Part shown: positions 8,121-16,910 of the stretch, piece by piece
Position numbering within the stretch: position 1 is the first letter of the stretch
Layout of the letters: each line of letters opens with the position of its first letter
NCBI GenBank assembly: GCA_900770515.1
Contig: CAAHDP010000312.1
Coordinates: 1-41,804, forward strand
DNA length: 41,804 nt
Direction: 5' to 3'
DNA from: an uncultured Prevotella sp.
Lineage (GTDB): Bacteria; Bacteroidota; Bacteroidia; Bacteroidales; Bacteroidaceae
The notes under the pieces: model-generated
Told to the model about the DNA's origin: nothing
Databases searched by the model: none
What the model saw: only the letters and a program-made list of their open reading frames with translations
Made by a program: the position numbers and the translations under genes

Positions 8121-9291
8121 ATTCTTTCTTGCCTTTTTCTGAGATAATCGTTATCTGATTGTCATCTGTACGGAATGTAGTTCCTGGATTGCGAGTGGAG
8201 TTGAGCACAATGAAGTCGGCATTTTTCTTTTGTCTCTTCTTCTGTGCGTTCGCTTCTTCATCGTTGGTTTCCAGTGCGAAAGCTACGATTCGTTGATGTT
8301 TTTGTTTCATCTTTCCTAAGGCGGCTGCAATGTCGTGCGTCGGCACGAGACGCAACTCCAGATCATCTTTCTCGCGCTTGATTTTCCTGTCGGCTACGTT
8401 ACTTGGCTTGAAGTCGGCAACGGCAGCACAGAGGATGGCTGCATCGTTCTCAGCGAAGGCTTGCGTTGCAGCCTGATACATCTCTTCGCAACTCTCAACA
8501 TTGATGCGGTTGATGGCTTGACTGCATGACAATGCAACGGGTCCTGCAATGAGGGTGACGTTGGCGCCTCGGCGCAGGCATTCCTCAGCCAGGGCGAATC
8601 CCATCTTCCCGGAAGAATAGTTGCCGATGAAGCGCACCGGATCTATCTTCTCATAGGTAGGTCCTGCAGTAATCATCACGTTCTTACCCGATAAATCGTT
8701 CGCAGTTTCCTTTGCATTTACCATGCAGTCAGCATTCTTTTCTGCCTCTATATCGAAATATCTGTCCAGACAGTCAACGATGACGTCTGGTTCCTCCATG
8801 CGTCCCTTGCCTTCCAGTCCGCTAGCCAGGAATCCCACTTCCGGCTCTATGATATGGTTGCCATAGCTCAGAAGGGTTTTCATGTTAGCTTGTGTGGAAG
8901 GATGCTTGTACATGTCCAGGTCCATCGCTGGAGCCAGGAAGACTGGTGCCTTCATAGATAGGTAAGTAGTGATGAGCATGTTGTCGGCAATGCCGTGAGC
9001 CATCTTTCCCATTGTTGATGCTGTGCATGGAGCAATCAGCATGGCGTCTGCCCAGAGACCGAGGTCAACATGTGAGTTCCATGTGCCGTCTCTCTGCGAG
9101 AAGAATTCGCTTACTACCGGCTTATGGGTGAGGGCTGAAAGGGTGATGGGAGTGATGAACTCCTTGCCGGCAGGTGTAATGACCACCTGCACCTCAGCTC
9201 CTCGCTTGATAAGGCCTCGTATGATGAGACATGACTTGTAGGCTGCAATGGAGCCCGTAATGCCCAATACTATTTTCTTTCCTTTTAACAT
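8056..9291 (-). CDS. coaBC: Bifunctional phosphopantothenoylcysteine decarboxylase / phosphopantothenate-cysteine ligase
   Basis: This 411-residue enzyme carries out two consecutive steps of coenzyme A synthesis. The N-terminal flavoprotein (CoaC) has GITGSIAAYKS (10-20), the catalytic His in NSHVDL (H74) and PAMDLDMY (121-128). The substrate-clamp motif reads FLASGLEGKGRM, with Ser157 where E. coli has an essential Cys in ACG. The C-terminal ligase (CoaB) begins near residue 205 with MITAGPTYEKIDPVRFIGN and SSGKMG. The length is normal. It lies between the exonuclease gene (48-bp gap) and porD (overlap) on the same strand. The Cys-to-Ser change may be lineage-wide; I could not check. Confidence 0.95.
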   Translation of the reverse strand: MLKGKKIVLGITGSIAAYKSCLIIRGLIKRGAEVQVVITPAGKEFITPITLSALTHKPVVSEFFSQRDGTWNSHVDLGLWADAMLIAPCTASTMGKMAHGIADNMLITTYLSMKAPVFLAPAMDLDMYKHPSTQANMKTLLSYGNHIIEPEVGFLASGLEGKGRMEEPDVIVDCLDRYFDIEAEKNADCMVNAKETANDLSGKNVMITAGPTYEKIDPVRFIGNYSSGKMGFALAEECLRRGANVTLIAGPVALSCSQAINRINVESCEEMYQAATQAFAENDAAILCAAVADFKPSNVADRKIKREKDDLELRLVPTHDIAAALGKMKQKHQRIVAFALETNDEEANAQKKRQKKNADFIVLNSTRNPGTTFRTDDNQITIISEKGKKEYEKKPKSEVAQDIIDELAKIL

Positions 9292-9339
9292 TTTGACATT
9301 TTTACTTATTCACCCCAATTCTGCGTATTGGGGAATTTG

Positions 9340-10203
9340 TTATTTCCCCATACGCTTATTGTACTCACGGAGGCGAATGCGGGTAAGTACCTGCTTGGTG
9401 TTGTTTGTAAAGTCGCTTCCCAAGACCCATGTAAAGTAGCCTGGGTCGCGGGTCAGGATTTCACCAACGTCCCAGCCTTTGTATTTGCCGAAGTTGAACA
9501 CTTCGTGTTTCAGAGGTTCGCCTTTCTCATCGGTCATGACATTGCCGTTGGCATCTTTCACTTCCTGCCATACGATGCGGCCGGCAAAGTCTACATTGTC
9601 GTTCTGCTTGGAGAAAGCAGCCAGCTCTTCCATGTCGTTGTTGAGCACACGCTCCGGTTCTTCCTGAACGCCTGGAGCATATTTGTCAAGCTCGGCCATC
9701 AGCACACGGTAGGTAGCTTCTGTATCCTGGTCAGCTCTGTGAGCCTCGAAGTCATCTTCCATCTTTCTTCCGCAGAAGAATTTGTATGCAGCAGCCAGAT
9801 TTCTGCGTTCCATCTTCATGAATATGGTCTGTGCATCGATGAGGCGGCATTTGCTGAAATCGAAATCAATGCCGGCACGGAGAAATTCCTCGGCAAGCAT
9901 AGGAATATCGAAATGGTTGGAATTGTAGCCGGCGAAATCGCAGCCGATGAATTCTTTTTCGAGATTGGCAGCCAGTTGCTTGAAGGTTGGAGCGCCCTTG
10001 ACATCTTCGTTGCTGATGCCTGTGAGGGCTACAACTTCTGCCGGAATCTCCTTCTCTGGATTGACAAAGAGGTTTTTTCTGCTTTCAGTGCCGTCTGGGC
10101 TTACCTTGATGTATGATATCTGAATAATTCTGTCCTTCACCATGTCCAGACCTGTTGTTTCAAGGTCGAACACGATTAAAGGTTTTTTTAAATTGAGTTT
10201 CAT
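9340..10203 (-). CDS. DEDDh 3'-5' exonuclease, DnaQ/epsilon-like
   Basis: The protein is 287 residues. The exonuclease motifs are all present: FDLETTG (D13, E15), NSNHFDIPML (D99) and HRADQDTEAT (H155, D160), so it should be an active two-metal nuclease. After the nuclease core (~1-175) comes a C-terminal extension with FNFGKYKGWDVGEI and DPGYFTWVL, resembling the small DUF3820-type module often attached to such nucleases. It is annotated in relatives as DNA polymerase III epsilon-like. Its position directly after dnaN (44-bp gap) supports a replication proofreading or repair role, but it could be a separate repair exonuclease. Confidence 0.88.
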   Translation of the reverse strand: MKLNLKKPLIVFDLETTGLDMVKDRIIQISYIKVSPDGTESRKNLFVNPEKEIPAEVVALTGISNEDVKGAPTFKQLAANLEKEFIGCDFAGYNSNHFDIPMLAEEFLRAGIDFDFSKCRLIDAQTIFMKMERRNLAAAYKFFCGRKMEDDFEAHRADQDTEATYRVLMAELDKYAPGVQEEPERVLNNDMEELAAFSKQNDNVDFAGRIVWQEVKDANGNVMTDEKGEPLKHEVFNFGKYKGWDVGEILTRDPGYFTWVLGSDFTNNTKQVLTRIRLREYNKRMGK

Positions 10204-10247
10204 TGTCCTATTATTTTTGGGGTCTTATATTCAGTAACGTATGTTCC

Positions 10248-11369
10248 TTAGTCATTCAGGAGCATAGGCATGATGAGCATGAGGATGTCTTCCTCCTTCT
10301 GCTGCTCGGCAGGAACGATGATTCCGGCACGGCTAGGGTCAGCGAGCTGGAGGATGATGTTGTCGCCACTGATGTTGCTCAGCACTTCGTTCAGGCTGCT
10401 GCCCTTGAAACCGATGTTGATAGGAGAGCCAACATACTCGCAAGCCAACAGTTCGCGGGCAGATGTAGAGAAGTCCATATCTTCAGAAGAAACCTCCAGC
10501 TTGCCTGGCTCTATATAGAAGCGAACCAGCTGGCTGCTCTCGCTGGCGAATGGCATTACACGGCGCAGGGCGCTGATGAGAGCCTTGCGGTCTACGGTTA
10601 CCTCGTTAGGATTGTTTGGAATCACTGAGTTGTAGTTTGGATAACGTCCGTCAATTAGGCGACATTTCATCTCGCCGTCAGTGAAGAGAATTTCAGCACT
10701 GCGTTCGTCAAACTTGATTTCTACGTCTTCGCTGTCTCTTGTCAAGATGGCCTTGAGCAGGGAAGCTGGCTTCTTAGGAAGGATGAAAGAAGCAGGAGTT
10801 TCGCTCTTGAAGGTATAGTTTCTGTTGCGGACCAGCTTGTGACCATCGCTGGCAACAATGGCCAGGGCATCGGCTGTCAAGTCAAAATAAATACCGTTCA
10901 TTACAGGGCGCAACTCATCGCTTGCAGTAGCGAAGAGAGAACGAGAGATATTATCTATCAACACATTTGTAGGAAGCATGATAGAATTGGATGTGCTGTT
11001 CATACTCTGTGTACGAGGATAGTCTTCCGCATTCTGACCTGTAAAATTATAAAGGCCATTCAGGTAAACAATCTTGATGGCAAAGGTATCTGTGTCAACA
11101 TCAAAGTTGAGAGGTTGCTCTGGCAATTCCTTGAGTGCATCGAGGATAACCTTGTTAGGTACACAGAATTCGCCATTTCCGTCATTGTCTGTCAATTCGA
11201 TAGTACTCTTGATGATGTTATCGCTGTCGCTGGCAGTGACAGTCATGATACCATTTTCTACCTGAAAAAGAAAACAATCAAGGATAGGCAACGAATTCTT
11301 GCTGCTGATAACCTTGGCTAGCATATTGAGCTTGCTGCTCAAAGCTGAACTTGATACTGTAAATCTCAT
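10248..11369 (-). CDS. dnaN: DNA polymerase III beta sliding clamp
   Basis: This 373-residue protein spans the three-domain clamp fold. It begins MRFTVSSSALSSKLNMLAKV and ends in the typical MPMLLND tail. Conserved blocks include LPILDCFLFQ, SDGHKLV and IDGRYPNYNSVIP. It is the processivity clamp for the replicative polymerase and a docking platform for repair proteins. It is the first gene of a six-gene minus-strand run ending at 3772, with a well-formed promoter about 75 bp upstream. Here dnaN is not next to dnaA, a common arrangement in Bacteroidota. Confidence 0.97.
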   Translation of the reverse strand: MRFTVSSSALSSKLNMLAKVISSKNSLPILDCFLFQVENGIMTVTASDSDNIIKSTIELTDNDGNGEFCVPNKVILDALKELPEQPLNFDVDTDTFAIKIVYLNGLYNFTGQNAEDYPRTQSMNSTSNSIMLPTNVLIDNISRSLFATASDELRPVMNGIYFDLTADALAIVASDGHKLVRNRNYTFKSETPASFILPKKPASLLKAILTRDSEDVEIKFDERSAEILFTDGEMKCRLIDGRYPNYNSVIPNNPNEVTVDRKALISALRRVMPFASESSQLVRFYIEPGKLEVSSEDMDFSTSARELLACEYVGSPINIGFKGSSLNEVLSNISGDNIILQLADPSRAGIIVPAEQQKEEDILMLIMPMLLND

Positions 11370-11442
11370 GAGTATTTATTTTAAATTAATTTTTATTTTT
11401 CTTATTCACCTATTTTAATTAGCATTATCGCTTAATTGAGCA

Positions 11443-11474
11443 CAAAAATACAAAAAATATTGTTCATACACAAA
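11443..11474 (-). promoter_or_regulatory. Promoter of the dnaN run
   Basis: On the minus strand, TTTG (11474-11471), 20 bp, then TATTTTTG (11450-11443). This exactly fits the Bacteroidota consensus. The expected start is near 11437, giving a leader of about 65 nt before dnaN. Confidence 0.75.
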
Positions 11475-11490
11475 AATAATTGGATAAAAG

Positions 11491-11522
11491 TTCGAGTTTT
11501 AGAACTATTTTTAGTAATTTCG
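11491..11522 (+). promoter_or_regulatory. Probable promoter of the DUF3127 gene
   Basis: TTCG (11491-11494), 20 bp, TAATTTCG (11515-11522). Each box differs from consensus by one base and the spacing is exact. It diverges from the dnaN promoter; the two -33 elements are only 16 bp apart. Confidence 0.55.
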
Positions 11523-11565
11523 CAGTCAGAATCGTTTGAATCTATAAAAACTTTAAAATATTAAT

Positions 11566-12018
11566 ATGGAATTACAAGGAAAGGTTATTGCCGTTTTACC
11601 AGAAAGAAGCGGCGTTTCAGCAAGAGGCGAGTGGAAGGCTCAGTCTTATGTTATCGAAACTCACGAAGCATATCCTAAGAAGTTGTGCTTTGATGTTTTT
11701 GGCGCAGACCGTATTGCTCAGTTCAATATTCAGACAGGTGAAGAGATCATGGTTTCCTTCGATTTGGATGCTCATGAGTATCAGGGTCGTTGGTTCAACA
11801 GTGTTCGCGCATGGAACGTGCAGCGCGTAGATCCTAACGCCGTAGCTGGTGCTATGGGTGGTGTGCAGCCTGGTGCTTCTCAATACCCTCCAATGGGTGC
11901 TGCTCCTGTTCAGCCTGCTCCAGTTGCTGCTCCAGCAGGTGGTGCTACTGCTCCATTCCCTCCAGCTCAGCCAGCAGCTCCTGCTGCAGATGGCAGCGCT
12001 GACGATCTTCCATTCTAA
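11566..12018 (+). CDS. DUF3127 OB-fold protein (SSB-like)
   Basis: The protein is 150 residues. The first ~90 form the DUF3127 domain (MELQGKVIAVLPERSGVSARGEW...SYVIET...FDVFGADRI...WFNSVRAWNVQRVDP), a predicted OB fold related to single-strand-binding proteins. Residues ~95-140 are a low-complexity Pro/Ala/Gln/Val linker. The extreme C-terminus is acidic and hydrophobic (SADDLPF), closely resembling the DDIPF tail that SSB uses to recruit partners. That tail and the position opposite dnaN suggest a role in single-strand DNA handling, which is inference. It is monocistronic, with its own promoter and a strong terminator. Confidence 0.85.
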   Translation: MELQGKVIAVLPERSGVSARGEWKAQSYVIETHEAYPKKLCFDVFGADRIAQFNIQTGEEIMVSFDLDAHEYQGRWFNSVRAWNVQRVDPNAVAGAMGGVQPGASQYPPMGAAPVQPAPVAAPAGGATAPFPPAQPAAPAADGSADDLPF

Positions 12019-12046
12019 GCTGAACACAGTATTAGAAAATATATAA

Positions 12047-12089
12047 GGGTGTGTCATCTTCTTACGGATGGCACACCCTCATTTTTTTT
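12047..12089 (+). terminator. Terminator of the DUF3127 gene
   Basis: GGGTGTGTCATC pairs with GATGGCACACCC (one mismatch), followed by TCA and eight T. It is 29 bp past the stop codon. Confidence 0.85.
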
Positions 12090-12137
12090 GTTTTGTTTAA
12101 CTGTTTTTTCGCCTTCTGGCAGAATACTTTCTAAAAT

Positions 12138-13316
12138 CTATTCTACTCTTCTGCGTTTCTCGAAAAAGCTTTTAGAGGCGGCAAAGAATAAAATCACGGC
12201 TGCGGCATTTTCGATGGCTACCATCCAGAAGGTTCCGTTGTAGCCGAAATGTTCTGCCACAACTCCACCGAGCAGACAGCCGATTCCGAATCCTAAATCC
12301 CAACCCGTAAGAATACTGCTGTTGGCTGTGCCTCGCTGGTCGTGGCGAGCTACATTGATAAACATATTCAGGAAGGCTGGATAGAGATGCCCGTTGCCTA
12401 AACCGATGAGTGCTGCGGAGAGGTAATAGGCGACCGGATGCTTGATGGCAACAAAGATGGTGAAGCCCACCAATGATATCAGCATTCCTTCGGCGGCGTT
12501 CTGGGTTAACTTGCCTTTGCTCAGAGCCTTACGACCCTGTAGACGGGAGAGGAACAAGCCCATCGAGAGGATGGCAAAATAGGTTCCGGTTCCGCCCGTA
12601 ATGCCGAGTTCTTCCTTGCTGTAGATGGCTAGATAGTTGCTCAGAACGCCCCAGCAGAAGCCAAACATGCAGATGTTGATGGCGAGCAGCCAGGCGCGGG
12701 TCAGGAAGAAGCGGTCTAGGGACAGTTTCTCCTTGTTCTTGACGATTTCCTTCTCCGGCAGATGAACCGTTCCGGCAATCACTACCGAAGCGATGGCTAC
12801 GATGAATGAAATCCAGAACAGTACCATGTAACTGCCCACCATGTTGTGCAGATAAATGCCGATAGATGGTGCGATTGCCATGGCGAAATTGTTACTAAGT
12901 CCGTAGAGACCAATACCTTCGTTGCGACGGCTGGCTGGCAGGACATCGATGGCGCACGTACTGTTTGCCACGGTTACGGCGCCAAAGGGTCCGCCATGCA
13001 GGGTTCGGCAGATGGCAAACATCAGGATGGTGCCGGCTGCAATGTAGCCTGCAAAGAAGATGGCGAAGGCTGCCAGGCAGATCATCAGTACTTTCTTTCT
13101 GGAGAACCCGTCTACCACATAGCCACTGAAGGGGCGGATGATGAGGGCTGCCACAGTATATCCGCTCAGTACAATGCCGATTACATCCTTCGTTGTCCCG
13201 AAGGTCTCACTCAGATATAGTGGGAGGAGTGGGGTTAGAAGATAGAAGGCAAAGTAGAGCAGAAAATTGGTTGACATCACCTTCATGTAGTCAGCATTCC
13301 AAAGTTTCTCTTTCAT
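12138..13316 (-). CDS. MFS transporter
   Basis: This 392-residue, about 12-helix membrane protein of the major facilitator superfamily has the loop 2-3 signature GYVVDGFSRKKVL and the helix 4-5 motif RTLHGGPFGAVTVANS. A central cytoplasmic loop (HLPEKEIVKNKEKLS) divides two six-helix halves. The protein resembles the drug/arabinose-efflux type, but the substrate cannot be told from sequence. It lies 79 bp downstream of nudC on the same strand and may be co-transcribed. The C-terminus is basic (FFEKRRRVE), as expected for a cytoplasmic tail. Confidence 0.88.
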   Translation of the reverse strand: MKEKLWNADYMKVMSTNFLLYFAFYLLTPLLPLYLSETFGTTKDVIGIVLSGYTVAALIIRPFSGYVVDGFSRKKVLMICLAAFAIFFAGYIAAGTILMFAICRTLHGGPFGAVTVANSTCAIDVLPASRRNEGIGLYGLSNNFAMAIAPSIGIYLHNMVGSYMVLFWISFIVAIASVVIAGTVHLPEKEIVKNKEKLSLDRFFLTRAWLLAINICMFGFCWGVLSNYLAIYSKEELGITGGTGTYFAILSMGLFLSRLQGRKALSKGKLTQNAAEGMLISLVGFTIFVAIKHPVAYYLSAALIGLGNGHLYPAFLNMFINVARHDQRGTANSSILTGWDLGFGIGCLLGGVVAEHFGYNGTFWMVAIENAAAVILFFAASKSFFEKRRRVE

Positions 13317-13395
13317 CTCTTGTACGTTCTTTGTTTTCTTGTTCTATATAGAAAGTTTCTTGACCTGAACAAAAAAATCTTGTTCCGTTCAACTA

Positions 13396-14169
13396 CTAAA
13401 TCTTGCCTTCCAGCCAGGCATCAATCAGGCGGCGGGCTATTGATAATTTTTCGGGAAGGATAGGGAGGTTGTCCTTGCTAAACCACTTGCCACGAGAGAG
13501 TTCCTCTTTCTGCAGATGAATTTCTCCATCCACGTATTCTGCCGTATAACCTACCATCAGTCCACTTGGATAAGGCCATGGCTGGGAACTGAAATACTTT
13601 ACGTTCTTGATGGTTAGTCCTGTCTCTTCCATCACCTCGCGATGGACGGCTTCTTCCAGGCTTTCACCTGTTTCAACAAAACCTGCTACGAGAGAATCGA
13701 AGTTGCCCTTGAAGTTGCGAGCATGAACGAGAAGAACCTGATCGTCCTTCTTGATGAGCACGATGATGGCTGTGGCGAGGGAAGGCCATACCTGCTTGCC
13801 GCACTGGGTGCATTTCTTGCTGATGTCGGTTGCCATCTGCATCGGTGCACCACATACGCCGCAGAAATGGGTGTTCATGTCCCAATAGTTCAGTTCCTGG
13901 CATTTGCCTGCTTTCTGATAAAGCTCCGGCGTGAGCTTGTAGAAACTGGGACGCAGACCGCACATCTCGAACTTCGAATGGTCCGTGACGGGTTCCGGAA
14001 TGGTGAAGGTTTTCACCTCCGTTCCGTCCTCCATCGGTGTGATGTTGAGGATATGGGTCCAGGGCTTTGTCTCTATCGGACATTCTTCACTGCATGGAAT
14101 CGTATAGGTTCCGTCTTCTCTCTTCTCCAGCAAGATGTCACTCTTGCAAAATATAAACCAATACTTCAT
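13396..14169 (-). CDS. nudC: NAD(H) pyrophosphatase / NAD-RNA decapping Nudix hydrolase NudC
   Basis: The protein is 257 residues from the ATG at 14169 (MKYWFIFCKSD). An in-frame upstream ATG at 14265 would extend into the preceding gene and add unrelated sequence. A zinc ribbon uses C103/C106 (CGVC) and C120/C123 (CTQC). The Nudix box runs G163-L185 with REVMEE at its core, and the NudC-specific array SQPWPYP is at 195-201. The enzyme hydrolyses NADH to NMNH and AMP, and removes NAD caps from RNA in E. coli. It lies 67 bp after the UshA-like gene, so the two may form an operon linking NAD/nucleotide salvage; the product NMN(H) could be a nucleotidase substrate. That link is inference. Confidence 0.93.
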   Translation of the reverse strand: MKYWFIFCKSDILLEKREDGTYTIPCSEECPIETKPWTHILNITPMEDGTEVKTFTIPEPVTDHSKFEMCGLRPSFYKLTPELYQKAGKCQELNYWDMNTHFCGVCGAPMQMATDISKKCTQCGKQVWPSLATAIIVLIKKDDQVLLVHARNFKGNFDSLVAGFVETGESLEEAVHREVMEETGLTIKNVKYFSSQPWPYPSGLMVGYTAEYVDGEIHLQKEELSRGKWFSKDNLPILPEKLSIARRLIDAWLEGKI

Positions 14170-14236
14170 TACTTCTTTATTTTGATTTTTGAGCTTTATG
14201 ATATGCTTTTCTGGGAACGTTTCAGGTGGGAGCTTG

Positions 14237-16000
14237 CTATTGCTTCTTGCCGAACAGCAATTCATAGTCGCGCTGGGCAGCAGGCTTGGTCCATGCTTCC
14301 GGTACGAACTTCCAGTTGTTGTTGGCTTTAGCCTCGATAGTGCCCATCTTTTCGATAGCTTCCATCAGGTAATAGCGCTGGTCGCGCTTGCTGCGGTAGA
14401 TGATTCGGCTGTCCAGACTGTCCTTTGGAATGCCGGCACCGCGAGTGAGAAGCTCACCGCCACCGTTGCCACGATAGCTGTTGACGGCTACATTATACCA
14501 TTTCTTCTCGTCGAAAGGCTGGCCGTTGCTCATGTGCAGAATCTTTACCTTCTCTCCGTCTGGCTTGGTTACATCCACCTCATAGTCGATTCCGGCAGCA
14601 CTGTCAAAGTTGAAGGAGAGATTCTTGAAGCCCAGGCGCTGCTGGTCGCCCTTGGTTTGGGTGTCGAGCAGAAGCAGATGGTCGTCAGGACTCTTCATGG
14701 TGTTCACCCAAAGGTCATAACTCATCTCTAGATGCTTGCGAATCTCTTCACCGGTAAGACGCATCACGTAGAGCTGATTCTCATATTTATAGAGGTTGAA
14801 CATATCGCTCACGTAGACAGGACCAGCGTTGATGGTGGAATTGAATTGGAGCGGAGCGTTGAAGGCAATGTCAGCCTTGGTGATTTCGAGCTGCAGGTTG
14901 AGGATGAAATCATTGAAGGCGCAGCTTCCGAAGAACGATTCACGGCTGTGGATAGTGTTCTTGAAAGTACCAATCTGCTTGCCTACATACTGGTTGATTT
15001 CTGCAATCTGAGGCTCGAAAGCCTTCATGAAATCTTCATCGATAGGACATTTTGTCACATCGGCAAGGGTTCCTTCTACTTTCTTGTCAGTCACCACGTA
15101 CTGTTTCTTGCCGTTCACCTTCTTCTTCTTTAGGGTCAGTGTAATTTCTGCATCAGCTACGGAGAGGGCGTTGTTGGCAGGATCGAGACAAACCACTGGT
15201 TTGCCTTCCACATTGGTAACAGTCTCGTTGCATCGGGTGTGGTCGTGGCCAAAGAGTACCATGTCGAAACCAGGTACTTCCCTTGCCACTCTGAGCGAAG
15301 CATCCTCTTCATATTCTGGGGTGACGATACCTCCATCCTTACCACTATGGAAGACGCCAATCACCACGTCTGGCTTTTCGTTCTCCTGGATATGCTTCAT
15401 CCATTTGCGGGCGCTGGTCACCATGTTCTCGAAATGGAGACCGCTCCAGAGATTCTCTGTCAGCCAGTTAGGAATAGCTGGAGTCAGCATGCCGAGCACG
15501 GCAACCTTCACACCCTCGCGGTTCAGGATAATGTATGGCTTGACATAAGGCTCGCCAGTCTTAGTATCAATGATGTTGGCGCCCAGAACTGGGCAGTTCA
15601 ACTCCTTGATCCACTTGTCGTAGACTGCATGGCCGGTCTCTACATCGTGATTACCGAACGCCTGTGCATCATATTTCATGTAGTTGACTACATCCGAAGC
15701 CACGTTGCGTGCCTGGGTGTTCACATAATTATAATAATAGCAGGTAGGCTGTCCCTGCAGAATGTCTCCATTTTCCAGGAGGATTACATTGTCCTTATAC
15801 CTCTTACGGAGGTCGTTTACGTATGACGAAACTCTAGCCAAGGTTCCAGCCTTTGGCTTCCGGTTGATGAAATCGTATGGGAAGAAGGAACCGTGGACGT
15901 CACTTGTCTCGATTACTCTCAGTTTCACGGTACGTTGCTGTGCCATAGCGGATGAATTGAAGGTGAGCGCCAGTAAGAGCGCTGCAAATACTTGTTTCAT
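14237..16000 (-). CDS. Secreted 5'-nucleotidase / 2',3'-cyclic phosphodiesterase (UshA-like)
   Basis: The protein is 587 residues, with a signal peptide ending SSAMAQ (residue 21). The metallophosphatase domain has all metal ligands: SDVHGS, ENGDILQG, GNHDVE, VFHSG and GHDHTR. The C-terminal 5'-nucleotidase substrate domain (from ~residue 345) includes GNGGGELLTRGAGIP. It is predicted to be periplasmic and to dephosphorylate nucleotides or open cyclic nucleotides; which substrate it prefers is not clear. It is the first gene of the run with nudC. A TACTTTTG -7 box lies 27 bp upstream (16027-16034) without a clear -33 element. Confidence 0.9.
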   Translation of the reverse strand: MKQVFAALLLALTFNSSAMAQQRTVKLRVIETSDVHGSFFPYDFINRKPKAGTLARVSSYVNDLRKRYKDNVILLENGDILQGQPTCYYYNYVNTQARNVASDVVNYMKYDAQAFGNHDVETGHAVYDKWIKELNCPVLGANIIDTKTGEPYVKPYIILNREGVKVAVLGMLTPAIPNWLTENLWSGLHFENMVTSARKWMKHIQENEKPDVVIGVFHSGKDGGIVTPEYEEDASLRVAREVPGFDMVLFGHDHTRCNETVTNVEGKPVVCLDPANNALSVADAEITLTLKKKKVNGKKQYVVTDKKVEGTLADVTKCPIDEDFMKAFEPQIAEINQYVGKQIGTFKNTIHSRESFFGSCAFNDFILNLQLEITKADIAFNAPLQFNSTINAGPVYVSDMFNLYKYENQLYVMRLTGEEIRKHLEMSYDLWVNTMKSPDDHLLLLDTQTKGDQQRLGFKNLSFNFDSAAGIDYEVDVTKPDGEKVKILHMSNGQPFDEKKWYNVAVNSYRGNGGGELLTRGAGIPKDSLDSRIIYRSKRDQRYYLMEAIEKMGTIEAKANNNWKFVPEAWTKPAAQRDYELLFGKKQ

Positions 16001-16026
16001 ATTACTAAATTGTTATTATTATTTTG

Positions 16027-16034
16027 CAAAAGTA
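16027..16034 (-). promoter_or_regulatory. Putative -7 box for the UshA-like gene
   Basis: Minus-strand TACTTTTG fits TAnnTTTG. The expected -33 position does not read TTTG. Confidence 0.35.
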
Positions 16035-16094
16035 CAAAAAAGTTGGCAATTACGGCATACTTTTTGTTGGATAATTCAAAAAATAATTTAAAAT

Positions 16095-16101
16095 AGGAGG
16101 T
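16095..16101 (+). promoter_or_regulatory. Strong Shine-Dalgarno of the DnaJ-like gene
   Basis: AGGAGGT lies 8 nt before the ATG at 16110. This is an optimal site for canonical ribosomes, but such sequences are rare in Bacteroidota, where the anti-SD is sequestered. It supports the chosen start. Confidence 0.75.
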
Positions 16102-16109
16102 ATAAGAAT

Positions 16110-16910
16110 ATGGCATTCGTAGATTATTACAAAATTCTTGGTGTAGACAAGAACATCCCTCAGAAGGATGTTCGAGCAGCCTATCGTAAGAGAGCTAAGC
16201 AGTTTCATCCTGACTTGCACCCTAACGACCCGAAGGCTAAGGCTAAATTCCAGGCTTTGAACGAGGCGTATGAGGTGTTGTCTGATCCTGATAAACGTGC
16301 CAAGTACGATCAGTTTGGCGAGAATTGGAAGAACGCCGGTGGCTTCGGCGGTGGTGGATTTGGTGGCGGCAGTGCTGGTGGTGCTGGCGGCAATCCTTTC
16401 GAAGGCTTTGACTTCAGTAGTTTCGGAAGTGGCGGAGGTGGATTCTCCAGCTTCTTCGAAAATCTCTTTGGCGGTGGCCGTTCCCGCAGCAGCCAGGGCG
16501 GAGCTGGTTTCGGCGGCTTTGGTGGCTTTGGCGGTTTCGGTGGAGCTGGTGGAGCCAATGCCGGTTATGGCGCAGGTGCTGACTTCGGTACTGGCGGTTG
16601 CAACGGCGGCTGCGGCAGTCAGCAAGGTACTCGAACCAATAATGGCGAGATGAACATGAACGTGAACATCGACATGTATACTGCCTTGTTGGGTGGCGAA
16701 GGAATCATCACCTTGAGCAATGGTTCGAAGATTAAGTTGAAGATTAAGCCTGAGACCCAGAATGGCACAAAGGTTCGTGTTCGTGGCAAGGGTTTCGACC
16801 GTGGCGATGGAACTTTCGGTGATCTGATGATTACCTATAACGTGAAGTTGCCAACTGCCTTGAATGAAAAACAGAAAGAGTTGCTTCGCCAGATGAAGGA
16901 CGCAAAGTAA
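16110..16910 (+). CDS. Short DnaJ/CbpA-like co-chaperone with one C-terminal domain
   Basis: The protein is 266 residues. The J domain (1-70) carries HPD (33-35), needed to stimulate DnaK. Residues ~76-195 are an unusually long Gly/Phe-rich region with a CNGGCG patch. Residues ~197-266 correspond to the second substrate-binding domain (LGGEGIITLSNG, KPETQNGTKVRVRGKG, GDLMITYNVKLP, LNEKQKELL). The zinc finger of DnaJ is absent, and the first C-terminal domain of CbpA seems replaced by low-complexity sequence, making it shorter than the usual ~300 residues. It stands alone between divergent and convergent neighbours and has a strong Shine-Dalgarno site. Confidence 0.88.
   Translation: MAFVDYYKILGVDKNIPQKDVRAAYRKRAKQFHPDLHPNDPKAKAKFQALNEAYEVLSDPDKRAKYDQFGENWKNAGGFGGGGFGGGSAGGAGGNPFEGFDFSSFGSGGGGFSSFFENLFGGGRSRSSQGGAGFGGFGGFGGFGGAGGANAGYGAGADFGTGGCNGGCGSQQGTRTNNGEMNMNVNIDMYTALLGGEGIITLSNGSKIKLKIKPETQNGTKVRVRGKGFDRGDGTFGDLMITYNVKLPTALNEKQKELLRQMKDAK

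Noticed and set aside
13330..13395. Terminator between nudC and the MFS gene
   Set aside because: GAACA/TTGTTC can pair across an A/T-rich loop, but the stem is short and the position relative to both genes is ambiguous.
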